Origin: Aequorivita capsosiphonis DSM 23843
GTDB lineage: Bacteria; Bacteroidota; Bacteroidia; Flavobacteriales; Flavobacteriaceae
DNA length: 64,000 bases
Direction: 5' to 3'
Assembly (NCBI RefSeq): GCF_000429125.1
Contig: NZ_AUBG01000007.1
Coordinates: 1 to 64,000, forward strand
The translations under genes and the position numbers were made by a program. Below are positions 13,071-21,499 of this stretch, piece after piece (position 1 is the first letter of the stretch; the number at the start of each line of letters is the position of its first letter). Below the pieces are notes generated by a model. The model was not told the origin of the DNA. It saw only the letters and a list, made by a program, of their open reading frames with translations, and searched no databases.

Positions 13071-15629
13071 TTAGAAAGGATAGTTGATACCGATGTTATA
13101 AACGGCTTTTGAGAAATTATAGTCTTTAAACCAGCGTTCACCCACAGGCCTTCCGGGGTTATGGGTTTTAAAACCAACATCAAATCGGAATACGAAAAAT
13201 CCAAAGTCATACCGAATTCCAATTCCGGAGGCTACGGCAATTTCTTTCAAATCCTTTAGGCTATCAAGTACAAATGCTGGAGTAGTAACATCATCCAGTA
13301 CGTTCCAGATATTTCCCGCATCTACAAAAAATGCTCCCTTTAAATCACCTAAAATCGTGTACCGGTACTCTGCGTTAAAAGCAAGCTTAAAGTTTGCGTC
13401 GTTAAAATCTAAAACACTGCCACTACTTCCGGGGCCAAGGTCATAAGCGCGCCATCCTCGGTTGTCATTTGTTCCTCCAGCAAAATAGCTTCGGGTAAAA
13501 GGGATGCTGTTGCTATTGCCATAAGGAATGGCGATTCCTCCAAAAGCACGAACGGCAAAAATATTTTTCCCGTCTAAATCCCAGTGTTTAATGTATTCCG
13601 CCTCGGTTTTAACGTATTGCGAATACACCACTCCAAAAGTATTATAGTTTCCATTGCTGTTCTTTTTGACCCCCGCGAGATTGGCAATCCCGGAAAGTAA
13701 ATTCCCCGCGGTTTCAAGTTTAACACGTACTCTTGAAAAATTGTTGTCGTTAATATTTTCGCGGGTATCTCTTGTTATAGTGATATTTGTTGCGAAAATT
13801 AAATTATTCTCACTAAGTCTAGACTGGCGTTCACTAATACTTTGTACTTCTTGATAGGTTTCGGGATCTGAATTTATTCTTCTATCTAAAACATCGGAGA
13901 TAAATGTTTCGGTTTCGTCTGGAATCTCTAAAGTTGGATTGTTTGATGGATTCGTAAAATCATAATCTAGATCTTGTGCCAATTCATTTAATCTAGCATA
14001 AGAGCTTTTGTAAACATTAAAATAGTTCTCTGTATTTAAATTTCGAACATATTGCAGATTGAGCAGATCCAGTTGATAGGTAAATATTTTTGAAGGTTTC
14101 CATCGGTAGCTAAACACACCGTTGGCCGACTGCCGGTCTAAACCGATGTTGTTTTGTGCACTTAGACCAAAACTGGCGCTGGTGGATGGCGACATATATT
14201 TTGGAATAAGCTTTTCGGTATTTAAAGGAAAAATAATCCTTGGGAAGGTCAGCTTTACATCTGCACCAAATTCCGAAATATTGAAAAATTTGCTTTCGCT
14301 ATCGGCGGCATCCTTTGAAGAACCAAGACTTCCTCTTCCAGAAATTTCGAGTATTTCGGCACTGCGGAAGATGTTTCTAAAAATCATATTCCCACTAAAA
14401 CTTACGCCAAATTGCTGTATGGTTGAGGTGTAGGCATCAAAATCGGCTCCCACGGTAAATCGGTCGCGCGGACTGAGCAAAATAGTAGCATCCAGTTTGG
14501 TAAACGTAGTGTCATTGGTAACTTCAGAATAATTGATGTTGGGGTATTTGAAAATCCGAAGATCACTAATTTGGTTATACGTAAGCGTTCGGTCAATGTC
14601 TTTATAAATTTTACTGGGAATAATGGCAACGGCATCGGTAATTGCTTTAGGACGAAAACGCATTTTCCCATAGCTGAAGAGTTTGTAACCTTTATAACTT
14701 AATGAATCCTGAAAACTTTTGTTTCGGTTCTCGTAAGAGAAATCAGTAACAATTCGAACTTCATTAATAGTATGCACCCGAAACGGAACGGTAAAAGTAC
14801 TATCGCCCTGAGTGATTTTTCTGTTTGAAATAATATAGGTGATATCGGCTTTATGGTCCGTATTAACGGTATCTGCTTCAAAACCTATATAATCCTGCTC
14901 AAAATGATACAATCCAGAATTCCGGAATTGAATGGTCAACCGGTCACGCTCGTTTACAAAATCATTGGCGGCGTATTGTTTTCCGGGAACAATAAAAGTG
15001 TTGTTTTTTCGAACCTGAAACAGCGAATCTACTACAGGCGAACTTATGATCTCTACAATAGAATCACCTACAAAATAGGGCTTGTTTCTTTTTACCAAAT
15101 AGGTAAGGCCAGCTCTCTTTTTCTTTTTTGTACTGGTGTCGATCTTATGGTCCACTTCGTCATTAAAGTAACCATAACTGGCATACCAACGTTTCAGCCG
15201 ATCCTTGGATTTTTCAATTTTGGCGTCCGATATAATTACGGGGGCATCTCCAGACTTTTGAAGCCATTGGTTAACACCTACATAGCTGCTGTCTATTTGA
15301 TCTACTTGTTTTTTTGAAAGAAAACGAATCAGCCTTTCTTCCCTTTTTGGTTTTTTATGAAGCCATTTGTAATACGTAGAATCCGGTTGCGGATCGGCAA
15401 GATTGTAGATGTGCAGCCCCAATGGAAGGCCGATAAGCGGAATGGCAGGATTGGGTTTTTGAGCCAGTTGGCTGTAAACTCCCACATCCTTAATTTTTAC
15501 ACTATCTACTAAAATGGTATTTTGAGTAAGTAAAAATTTTCCGTCTGGAACACGTTTTACAGTATTACACGAAAAAAATAGGACAACTAATACTATAAAT
15601 AGTGATATTTTTGTGAGGTCGCTCTTCAA
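13071..15629 (-). CDS. BamA/TamA-family outer membrane lipoprotein (TamL-like)
   Basis: About 850 aa. The N-terminus is a lipoprotein signal peptide ending FFSC, followed by NTVKRVPDGKFLLTQN, typical of Bacteroidota TamL-type proteins. POTRA-like segments fill roughly 100-400, and the C-terminal half is a 16-strand Omp85 barrel with the signature GGTNDNRGWRAYDLGPG and a terminal phenylalanine (GINYPF). It probably helps insert proteins into the outer membrane, with a TamB partner encoded elsewhere. The frame is open to an ATG at 15683, but that would add 18 residues before the signal peptide and overlap the divergent gene; a TTG at 15629, just past -7 boxes on this strand (TAAATTTG at 15635-15642, TATTTTTG at 15651-15658), is more plausible. 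Confidence 0.88.
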   Translation of the reverse strand: MKSDLTKISLFIVLVVLFFSCNTVKRVPDGKFLLTQNTILVDSVKIKDVGVYSQLAQKPNPAIPLIGLPLGLHIYNLADPQPDSTYYKWLHKKPKREERLIRFLSKKQVDQIDSSYVGVNQWLQKSGDAPVIISDAKIEKSKDRLKRWYASYGYFNDEVDHKIDTSTKKKKRAGLTYLVKRNKPYFVGDSIVEIISSPVVDSLFQVRKNNTFIVPGKQYAANDFVNERDRLTIQFRNSGLYHFEQDYIGFEADTVNTDHKADITYIISNRKITQGDSTFTVPFRVHTINEVRIVTDFSYENRNKSFQDSLSYKGYKLFSYGKMRFRPKAITDAVAIIPSKIYKDIDRTLTYNQISDLRIFKYPNINYSEVTNDTTFTKLDATILLSPRDRFTVGADFDAYTSTIQQFGVSFSGNMIFRNIFRSAEILEISGRGSLGSSKDAADSESKFFNISEFGADVKLTFPRIIFPLNTEKLIPKYMSPSTSASFGLSAQNNIGLDRQSANGVFSYRWKPSKIFTYQLDLLNLQYVRNLNTENYFNVYKSSYARLNELAQDLDYDFTNPSNNPTLEIPDETETFISDVLDRRINSDPETYQEVQSISERQSRLSENNLIFATNITITRDTRENINDNNFSRVRVKLETAGNLLSGIANLAGVKKNSNGNYNTFGVVYSQYVKTEAEYIKHWDLDGKNIFAVRAFGGIAIPYGNSNSIPFTRSYFAGGTNDNRGWRAYDLGPGSSGSVLDFNDANFKLAFNAEYRYTILGDLKGAFFVDAGNIWNVLDDVTTPAFVLDSLKDLKEIAVASGIGIRYDFGFFVFRFDVGFKTHNPGRPVGERWFKDYNFSKAVYNIGINYPF

Positions 15630-16394
15630 GTGTTCAAATTTATTCAAGTTCAAAAATACTATATTTTGGTCAGCAAAAGTCAAACAAAATTAATAACGAG
15701 TCTTAACCAAAAAAAGTACCGGGATCAGGCAGGTCTTTTTGTGGCCGAAGGCTCTAAAGTTATTGCTGAATTGCTAAATGAAGGAGTTAAGCTTCAATGG
15801 TTCTTTAGTACCGATACAGCTCAGGTTACAGCAGCTAATCACTTTCATATTACCGAAACTGAACTCCAGAAAATCAGTTTTCTCAAAACGGCAAATACTT
15901 CCTTGGCCGTCTTTGGGATCCCTAAATCCAAACCCCTGCAGGATGTAGGTTTGATCGTTGCTTTGGATGCTTTGCGCGATCCAGGAAACCTAGGCACTAT
16001 TATTAGATTGTGTGATTGGTTTGGAGTGCAGGATCTGGTTTGTTCGCAAGACACCGCAGATTGTTTTAATCCTAAAGTAGTTCAAGCTACTATGGGCTCC
16101 TTGGCGCGGGTTCGGGTGCATTATTTATCGCTTTCAGAATATTTCAGTAAAACACAATTGCCGATCTTTGGTGGATTTATGGATGGAAAAAACATCTATT
16201 CCGAAGAACTTCCAAAAGATGGGATTATCGTTTTGGGTAATGAAGCGAAAGGTATTTCAGAAGAAATAATTCAGAAAATAACACACAAAATAACAATTCC
16301 GCGGTTTGGAACCTCTCAAAAAACCGAAAGTCTCAATGTGGCAACGGCAACGGCTATTCTTTTAAGCGAATTTAGAAGGTCTATTGGAATGTAA
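15630..16394 (+). CDS. TrmH-family (SpoU) RNA 2'-O-methyltransferase
   Basis: A 254-aa SPOUT-class methyltransferase acting on tRNA or rRNA ribose with S-adenosylmethionine. An N-terminal substrate-binding region (KKYRDQAGLFVAEGSKVIAELL) precedes the trefoil-knot domain: LDALRDPGNLGTIIRLCDWFG, FNPKVVQATMGSLARV, GNEAKGISEEI and IPRFGTSQKTESLNVATATAILL, with the conserved Asn and Ser of motifs 1 and 3. A -7 box TATTTTTG at 15606-15613 supports the ATG at 15630; a TTG at 15666 is an alternative nearer to the family N-terminus. It overlaps the convergent porT gene by 14 bp at the 3' end. The exact RNA target cannot be deduced. Confidence 0.92.
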   Translation: MFKFIQVQKYYILVSKSQTKLITSLNQKKYRDQAGLFVAEGSKVIAELLNEGVKLQWFFSTDTAQVTAANHFHITETELQKISFLKTANTSLAVFGIPKSKPLQDVGLIVALDALRDPGNLGTIIRLCDWFGVQDLVCSQDTADCFNPKVVQATMGSLARVRVHYLSLSEYFSKTQLPIFGGFMDGKNIYSEELPKDGIIVLGNEAKGISEEIIQKITHKITIPRFGTSQKTESLNVATATAILLSEFRRSIGM

Positions 16395-17109
16395 AGTTGA
16401 TAAAAACGCCTCGTGTAGATAGTTTATCAATATTTCCGGTCCAAGGACTGTTGGGATCGTCGTCACGCACCAATTCATCGCCAAGGCCAAAAACGCCACG
16501 AATGGAAGGGGTGAATTTAAAAAAGTATAGATAGAGATCTATTCCAAAGCCAAGCTCATAATTATTGGAGTTGTTCTTCATTCGGAATCTTCCTTCACTA
16601 TTATCTTCGGGATTCTTTTCGTTACTCGCTAAGTTTAGTGATGTAGAAACTCCAGCAACAACAAATGGTTTGACGTTGTTTAGGCGTTTGGTAGATATTT
16701 TTACCAAAAGTGGAACGTGGATGTATGTGGATTTTACCTGTCGAAGATAATCTTTGGGCTCTGTAAGTCCAGGAAAAGTAAGATCGCGCTGCGAAAAAAC
16801 CAATCCTGGCTCTAGACGCAAATTGATATATTTATGCAGACGCAAATCGGCAATCAGGCCAACATTAAACCCTGTAGAGCTTTCCACAAGTATATCGGTG
16901 TCTTGATCTCCGAAGTCATCTTTGTAGTCAAACTTAAAATCCAGACTATTGAACCCCAAGAAATAACCCCACGAAAAGAGCTTATTATCAAGATTGCCCT
17001 TTCCTCCAGTAGCATCATTGGAAAGGCGCTCTCTGGTAAACCATTTCTTCTGAGCTTGAAAAGTGGATGTTACCAATAACAATGTTAATACAAAAAATAG
17101 TTTTTTCAT
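16381..17109 (-). CDS. porT: T9SS outer membrane protein PorT/SprT
   Basis: A 242-aa outer membrane beta-barrel protein required for the type IX secretion system that exports the sorting-domain proteins in this window. It has a signal peptide (MKKLFFVLTLLLVTSTFQAQ) and repeated amphipathic strands such as YINLRLEPGLVFSQRDL, STYIHVPLLVKISTKRL and NVKPFVVAGVSTSLNL, and ends FINFTFQ. Assignment to PorT rests on this pattern and on its place directly after ubiE (3-bp gap), the arrangement known for Flavobacterium sprT. A generic OmpA-like barrel is the alternative. Confidence 0.85.
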   Translation of the reverse strand: MKKLFFVLTLLLVTSTFQAQKKWFTRERLSNDATGGKGNLDNKLFSWGYFLGFNSLDFKFDYKDDFGDQDTDILVESSTGFNVGLIADLRLHKYINLRLEPGLVFSQRDLTFPGLTEPKDYLRQVKSTYIHVPLLVKISTKRLNNVKPFVVAGVSTSLNLASNEKNPEDNSEGRFRMKNNSNNYELGFGIDLYLYFFKFTPSIRGVFGLGDELVRDDDPNSPWTGNIDKLSTRGVFINFTFQ

Positions 17110-17112
17110 AAA

Positions 17113-17844
17113 TTATTTAGTAGCATTATAAATAGTTGCAACCCCAAAGGTTTGCGGTTTATTTTTCACTTCCTTAAACCCAATATTACGCAAAATATTG
17201 TTGAGTTTTTCACCATGTGGAAATGCAGATGCACTTTCGCTTAAATATTTGTAGGCAACCTTGTCTTTTGAAAACAGCTTTCCTACAAGTGGGAGAATCG
17301 TGCTGGAGTATATATGATACCCCTGTTTAAACGGAAATTTAACGGGAACGGAAGTTTCTAAAATTACAAAAATCCCATCTTTTTTTAGAACTCGTAGAAT
17401 TTCTGAAAGACCTTTTTCAAGATTTTCAAAATTGCGAATTCCAAAAGAAACTGTTATTGCATCAAAGGTATTGTCTTCAAAAGGCAAGGCTTCAGAGTCG
17501 CCCTGAATAAATTCGATCCGCTCTGAAATAGGTTTCCCAGAAACTTTTTTACGGGCTACAGATAGCATGCCGTCCGAAAGATCAAGACCAACAATATTTT
17601 TAGCTGAGGTTTTTTCGGCAAACTGAATAGCAAGATCACCGGTGCCGGTAGCGATATCCAAGATGTTTTCAGGATTTTTACCGGCGACCATGGCAATGAC
17701 TTTTTTTCGCCATTTAATATCGGAGCCCAAGGAGATTACACGGTTTAATCCGTCATAATTTTCAGAAATAGTATCGAACATCTGTTCTACTTGTTTCTTT
17801 TTTCCTTCCGAAGAATCTTTATAAGGTGTTATTTTCTTTTCCAT
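17113..17844 (-). CDS. ubiE: Demethylmenaquinone methyltransferase UbiE/MenG
   Basis: A 243-aa SAM-dependent C-methyltransferase for the last step of menaquinone synthesis, supplying the quinone used by NQR. Visible: the family signature [18 protein letters not shown] (about 30-47), SAM motif [16 protein letters not shown], the acidic end of strand 2 in GLDLSDGML, and the C-terminal block [21 protein letters not shown]. Length is normal. Flavobacteria use menaquinone, so MenG activity is expected. It is probably co-transcribed with porT, which starts 3 bp after its stop. Confidence 0.96.
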   Translation of the reverse strand: MEKKITPYKDSSEGKKKQVEQMFDTISENYDGLNRVISLGSDIKWRKKVIAMVAGKNPENILDIATGTGDLAIQFAEKTSAKNIVGLDLSDGMLSVARKKVSGKPISERIEFIQGDSEALPFEDNTFDAITVSFGIRNFENLEKGLSEILRVLKKDGIFVILETSVPVKFPFKQGYHIYSSTILPLVGKLFSKDKVAYKYLSESASAFPHGEKLNNILRNIGFKEVKNKPQTFGVATIYNATK

Positions 17845-17965
17845 AAAATTACGGTGGCAAAACTACATATTTTTTAAGTGGTGATGATAACTTTGTTCAT
17901 ATTTCAAATCGTCAAAAATATTTATATTGGAAAAGCCTTTTAATAATAGGTGGCTTTTATTTATT

Positions 17966-17973
17966 TATCTTTG
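17966..17973 (+). promoter_or_regulatory. -7 box of the trkA-trkH promoter
   Basis: TATCTTTG, exact TAnnTTTG, 80 bp before the trkA start. A/T-rich upstream sequence gives no clean -33 element. Confidence 0.6.
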
Positions 17974-18052
17974 CTCCTGCGTAAATTTATTTCGTGTTTT
18001 TTCGAAGTAATAAGTCGAAGGGATTTTTATCTAAAAATTAAACTTAATCACA

Positions 18053-19402
18053 ATGAAAATTATCATTGCTGGTGCAGGAGAAGTGGGTTTCCATCTTGCG
18101 AAACTACTGTCTTTTGAATCTTTGAATATTACTCTAATCGACCCCAATCGAGATGCATTGGCACATGCGGATACACAATTGGATATTCGGGTGGTACGGG
18201 GAGATTCCACATCTATCGCTGTTTTAAAGGATGCCCACGTTGAAGATACCGATCTGGTAATTGCCGTTACCTCCAGCGAAACAACAAACATTACGGTTTG
18301 TGTTTTGGCGAAACAACTTGGTGCCAAACGTACTATCGCCAGAATTTCTAACACAGAATTTATTGACAGAAAGGAAGAGGTGGGTTTTGCCAAGTTTGGT
18401 ATTGATGAGTTAATTTCACCGGAAGCCTTGGCAACAGATGAAATTGTGCTCTTGCTTAACCAAAGTGCTTTTAATGAAAGCTATGAGTTTGAAGATGGCG
18501 CGCTGATGATGATGGGGTTAAGTCTTTCGCGGACCTCTGCCTTGGTGGGCAAATCTGTCAAGCAAGTGGCAAAAGTATATCCAGAACTAAGATATGTTCC
18601 TATTGCCATTCAGCGGTTTGGCACACAATACACCATAATTCCAAGAGGAGATACCCAGTTTAAGGAGGGAGACCAGGTGTATTTTACAACGGTAAAAAAC
18701 GGAGAAGAACAAATTTTTAAACTTTCTGGAAAGAGTAAGCAGGAAATAAAAAATGTGATGATTCTCGGCGGAAGTAAAATTGGCTATAAAACAGCAAAAG
18801 TATTGTGTAAAAGCCGATTTAACGTAAAGCTGATTGAAAGTAGTAAAGACAAAGCCTTCGAAATAGCAGATGATATTCCAGGGTGCCTAGTGATAAACGG
18901 TGATGGAAGAAATGTGGATTTGCTGTTGGAAGAATCTATTGAAGATATGGATGCCTTTATTGCGGTAACCGGAAACAGTGAGACCAATATAATGTCCTGT
19001 TTGGTCGCTAAATCAAAAGGAGTTAAAAAAGCCATTGCTTTGGTTGAGAACATGGATTATTTTCAACTCTCGCAGTCTATTGGTATTGATACACTTATCA
19101 ATAAGAAATTGTTGGCTGCCAATAATATTTTCCGCTATGTTCGTAAAGGAGATGTTGTAGCTATGACGAAGCTAAACAATATGAACGCTGAGCTATTGGA
19201 GTTCAAGGTTTCTTCGCACTCTAAAGTTTGCAACAAAAAAATTAAAGACCTAAATTTCCCTACTTCTGCTATCATTGGTGGCGTTGTGAGAGGAAAAACT
19301 GGAATAATCGCTTTGGGAGATTTTGAAATAAAAGAGGGAGATAAAGTAGTAGTGTGTTGTCTTCCACAATCTATAGGCAAGATGGAAAAACTCTTCACAT
19401 AA
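18053..19402 (+). CDS. trkA: Trk potassium uptake regulator TrkA
   Basis: A 449-aa cytosolic, membrane-associated protein that gates the TrkH K+ channel in response to NAD(H) or nucleotides. It is a tandem of two RCK units, each with an N-domain Rossmann fold (IIIAGAGEVGFHLAK at 3-17; VMILGGSKIGYKTAK near 230) and a C-domain (ALVGKSVKQVAK, then SHSKVCNKKIKDLNFP). The internal repeat is plain in DLVIAVTSSETTNI versus DAFIAVTGNSETNIM. The stop overlaps the trkH start by one base (TAATG at 19400-19404), so translation is coupled. Confidence 0.96.
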   Translation: MKIIIAGAGEVGFHLAKLLSFESLNITLIDPNRDALAHADTQLDIRVVRGDSTSIAVLKDAHVEDTDLVIAVTSSETTNITVCVLAKQLGAKRTIARISNTEFIDRKEEVGFAKFGIDELISPEALATDEIVLLLNQSAFNESYEFEDGALMMMGLSLSRTSALVGKSVKQVAKVYPELRYVPIAIQRFGTQYTIIPRGDTQFKEGDQVYFTTVKNGEEQIFKLSGKSKQEIKNVMILGGSKIGYKTAKVLCKSRFNVKLIESSKDKAFEIADDIPGCLVINGDGRNVDLLLEESIEDMDAFIAVTGNSETNIMSCLVAKSKGVKKAIALVENMDYFQLSQSIGIDTLINKKLLAANNIFRYVRKGDVVAMTKLNNMNAELLEFKVSSHSKVCNKKIKDLNFPTSAIIGGVVRGKTGIIALGDFEIKEGDKVVVCCLPQSIGKMEKLFT

Positions 19403-20907
19403 TGGGGCCGCTATCCAAACTTAATTACAAGATTATTTCACACATAATGGGCCTTTTACTTATGGTAAATGGTGGGTTTATGTTGCTTTCTTCTATGGTA
19501 AGTTGGTATTACCAAGATGGGGTACTTCATCAAATGCTTTCAGCTGGAGCCGTGGCAGTGGTTTTAGGTGGGGTTATCATGTTTTACACAAAGAACCACA
19601 GAAAGGAAGTTCAAAAAAGGGAAGGCTATATTATCGTAGCCTTTGGTTGGATTTTTATGGCGCTTATTGGCACCTTGCCTTATATTTTTACTGGAGCCAT
19701 CTCGAACTTTACCAATGCTTTTTTTGAAACCATGAGTGGTTATACCACTACTGGAGCAACCATATTAACCGATATTGAAAGTATTCCCAGAGGAGTTCTT
19801 TTTTGGCGAAGTATTACGCATTGGATAGGAGGGATGGGGATTATAGTTTTGGCCATAGCAATCTTACCATTACTGGGTATTGGAGGAATGCAACTTTTTG
19901 CAGCCGAAGCTCCAGGTCCTGGAGGCGATAAATTACATCCGCGAATAACAGATACTGCAAAGCGGTTATGGCTTATCTATGTAGGCTACACGCTAGCTGA
20001 AACCATCTTGCTAAAATTAGCTGGAATGAGCTTTTTTGATGCTATCAATCATTCCTTATCTACACTCAGCACGGGTGGATTTTCCACAAAAAATGCGAGC
20101 GTTGCTTATTGGAATGATACGCCAATGATACAATATATCATTATTGCTTTTATGTTTCTGGCGGGGAGCAATTTTGTGCTTAGCTATTTCGCTTTTAAAA
20201 GGAAGTTTCAGAAAATATTTCAAGATGAAGAGTTTAAACTATATTCCATTTTGGTGGTTGGTCTTGCAGCTGTAGCTGCGCTCTTAATCTATTTTGAAGC
20301 GGATGTCAGTTTTTCATCTATAGCACACCCCATGGTTTGGGGACCTTTTGAAAGCGCAGTTCGTCATAGTTTATTTCAAGTTTTGACCATCATAACCACA
20401 ACAGGTTTTGTGAGTGCCGACTATACGTTATGGACTCCATTTTTAACGATATTCTTTTTTGGAATGATGTTTTTGGGTGGTTGCGCAGGTTCAACCTCCG
20501 GTGGAATTAAGGTCATGCGTCATTTAATAATGATTAAAAACGGAGTGCTGGAGTTTAAAAGAACATTGCATCCACATGCTGTTTTGCCGGTTCGGTATAA
20601 CAGAAAAGCGGTGCCGCAGCCTATTGTTTTTAATATCTTGGGCTTTTTTATTCTTTATATGCTCTCCTTTATTATTGGAGTTCTAGTTTTTTCTTGGCTT
20701 GGCCTCGATTTTAAGACCGCTCTTGGAGGCGCTGCATCCACTTTAGGGAATATTGGCCCTGCGCTGGGGGACTTAGGCCCAGTAGATAGTTATGCATACC
20801 TGCCGAGCGCCGCAAAATGGTGGTCTAGCTTTTTGATGCTTATAGGAAGGTTGGAGCTTTTTACAGTGCTGATCTTGCTAACGCCATTTTTCTGGAGAAA
20901 CCGATAG
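19402..20907 (+). CDS. trkH: Trk potassium uptake channel subunit TrkH
   Basis: A 501-aa polytopic inner membrane protein that conducts K+ together with TrkA. The four pore-loop repeats are visible: SGYTTTGATIL, STLSTGGFSTKN, ITTTGFVSADY and AASTLGNIGPAL, with the selectivity-filter glycines, plus about ten hydrophobic helices. The start is the ATG at 19402 overlapping the trkA stop; the frame extends back to 19354 but that part lies inside trkA. Downstream 20908-21050 carries only low-complexity repeats (CGAACGACGAGCGACGAACGA). Confidence 0.96.
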   Translation: MGPLSKLNYKIISHIMGLLLMVNGGFMLLSSMVSWYYQDGVLHQMLSAGAVAVVLGGVIMFYTKNHRKEVQKREGYIIVAFGWIFMALIGTLPYIFTGAISNFTNAFFETMSGYTTTGATILTDIESIPRGVLFWRSITHWIGGMGIIVLAIAILPLLGIGGMQLFAAEAPGPGGDKLHPRITDTAKRLWLIYVGYTLAETILLKLAGMSFFDAINHSLSTLSTGGFSTKNASVAYWNDTPMIQYIIIAFMFLAGSNFVLSYFAFKRKFQKIFQDEEFKLYSILVVGLAAVAALLIYFEADVSFSSIAHPMVWGPFESAVRHSLFQVLTIITTTGFVSADYTLWTPFLTIFFFGMMFLGGCAGSTSGGIKVMRHLIMIKNGVLEFKRTLHPHAVLPVRYNRKAVPQPIVFNILGFFILYMLSFIIGVLVFSWLGLDFKTALGGAASTLGNIGPALGDLGPVDSYAYLPSAAKWWSSFLMLIGRLELFTVLILLTPFFWRNR

Positions 20908-21050
20908 GTTGAAAATTGAAGTACGAACGACGAGCGACGAACGATGAAATACGAAATAGGAAAGTTGAAAAAGTTCAAATACCAAATGTCAAATTACGGG
21001 TTTAGCCTCACACTATTGGGTAGCGCTAAATTTATACTCCATTAGAAGGT

Positions 21051-21371
21051 TTAATAGGTATAAGACTCATAAATCAAATGTTTTGTTCGTTCTAGTTCCT
21101 TGATGAAATAAGGATTTTTTAAAGAGTTTTCGGTTACAATGTCAATTTCCCGTTTAAAAAGTTCTCTCAATGTATCCTGAAAATTCCACCATAATTCATC
21201 TTTTTCTAAGGGATCGCTTAAATTTTTATCAAATTTTATTAAAAAGTCTAGATCACTGTTTTTGTTGAATTTTTTATTCAATGCAGATCCAAAAAGATAT
21301 GCCTTTTCAATACTGTGGTTCTTAAAAATTTGGTCGAACAGTTTTTTGTTGTCTTTTACAATTGCATTCAT
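21051..21371 (-). CDS. Minimal nucleotidyltransferase (MNT) domain protein
   Basis: A 106-aa protein with the minimal nucleotidyltransferase core: AYLFGSALNKKFNKNSDLDFLI, that is the GSx(7-10)D-x-D catalytic motif (GSALNKKFNKNSDLD), then REIDIVTEN supplying the third acidic residue. Such proteins often act as antitoxins that AMPylate a HEPN toxin, but no HEPN gene adjoins it here. The start at 21371 (MNAIV) is preferred: upstream codons of the open frame from 21452 run through the terminator of the next gene. Lone MNT genes are common in Flavobacteriia. Confidence 0.8.
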   Translation of the reverse strand: MNAIVKDNKKLFDQIFKNHSIEKAYLFGSALNKKFNKNSDLDFLIKFDKNLSDPLEKDELWWNFQDTLRELFKREIDIVTENSLKNPYFIKELERTKHLIYESYTY

Positions 21372-21444
21372 AAGGGATCCTTTTAAAGTGGAAAAACACG
21401 ATTTTTTCAGTAAAGGAGGTTGTTTCCTATTCACTGAAATTAAA

Positions 21445-21476
21445 AAACCCAAAGCACAACCATGCGCTTTGGGTTT
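21445..21476 (-). terminator. Terminator of the 970-aa T9SS protein gene
   Basis: Perfect 11-bp stem AAACCCAAAGC/GCTTTGGGTTT with a 10-nt loop and a T run on the minus strand, 24 bp past the stop codon at 21500. Confidence 0.85.
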
Positions 21477-21499
21477 ATAAAATAATGGTGGTTTCAGAA

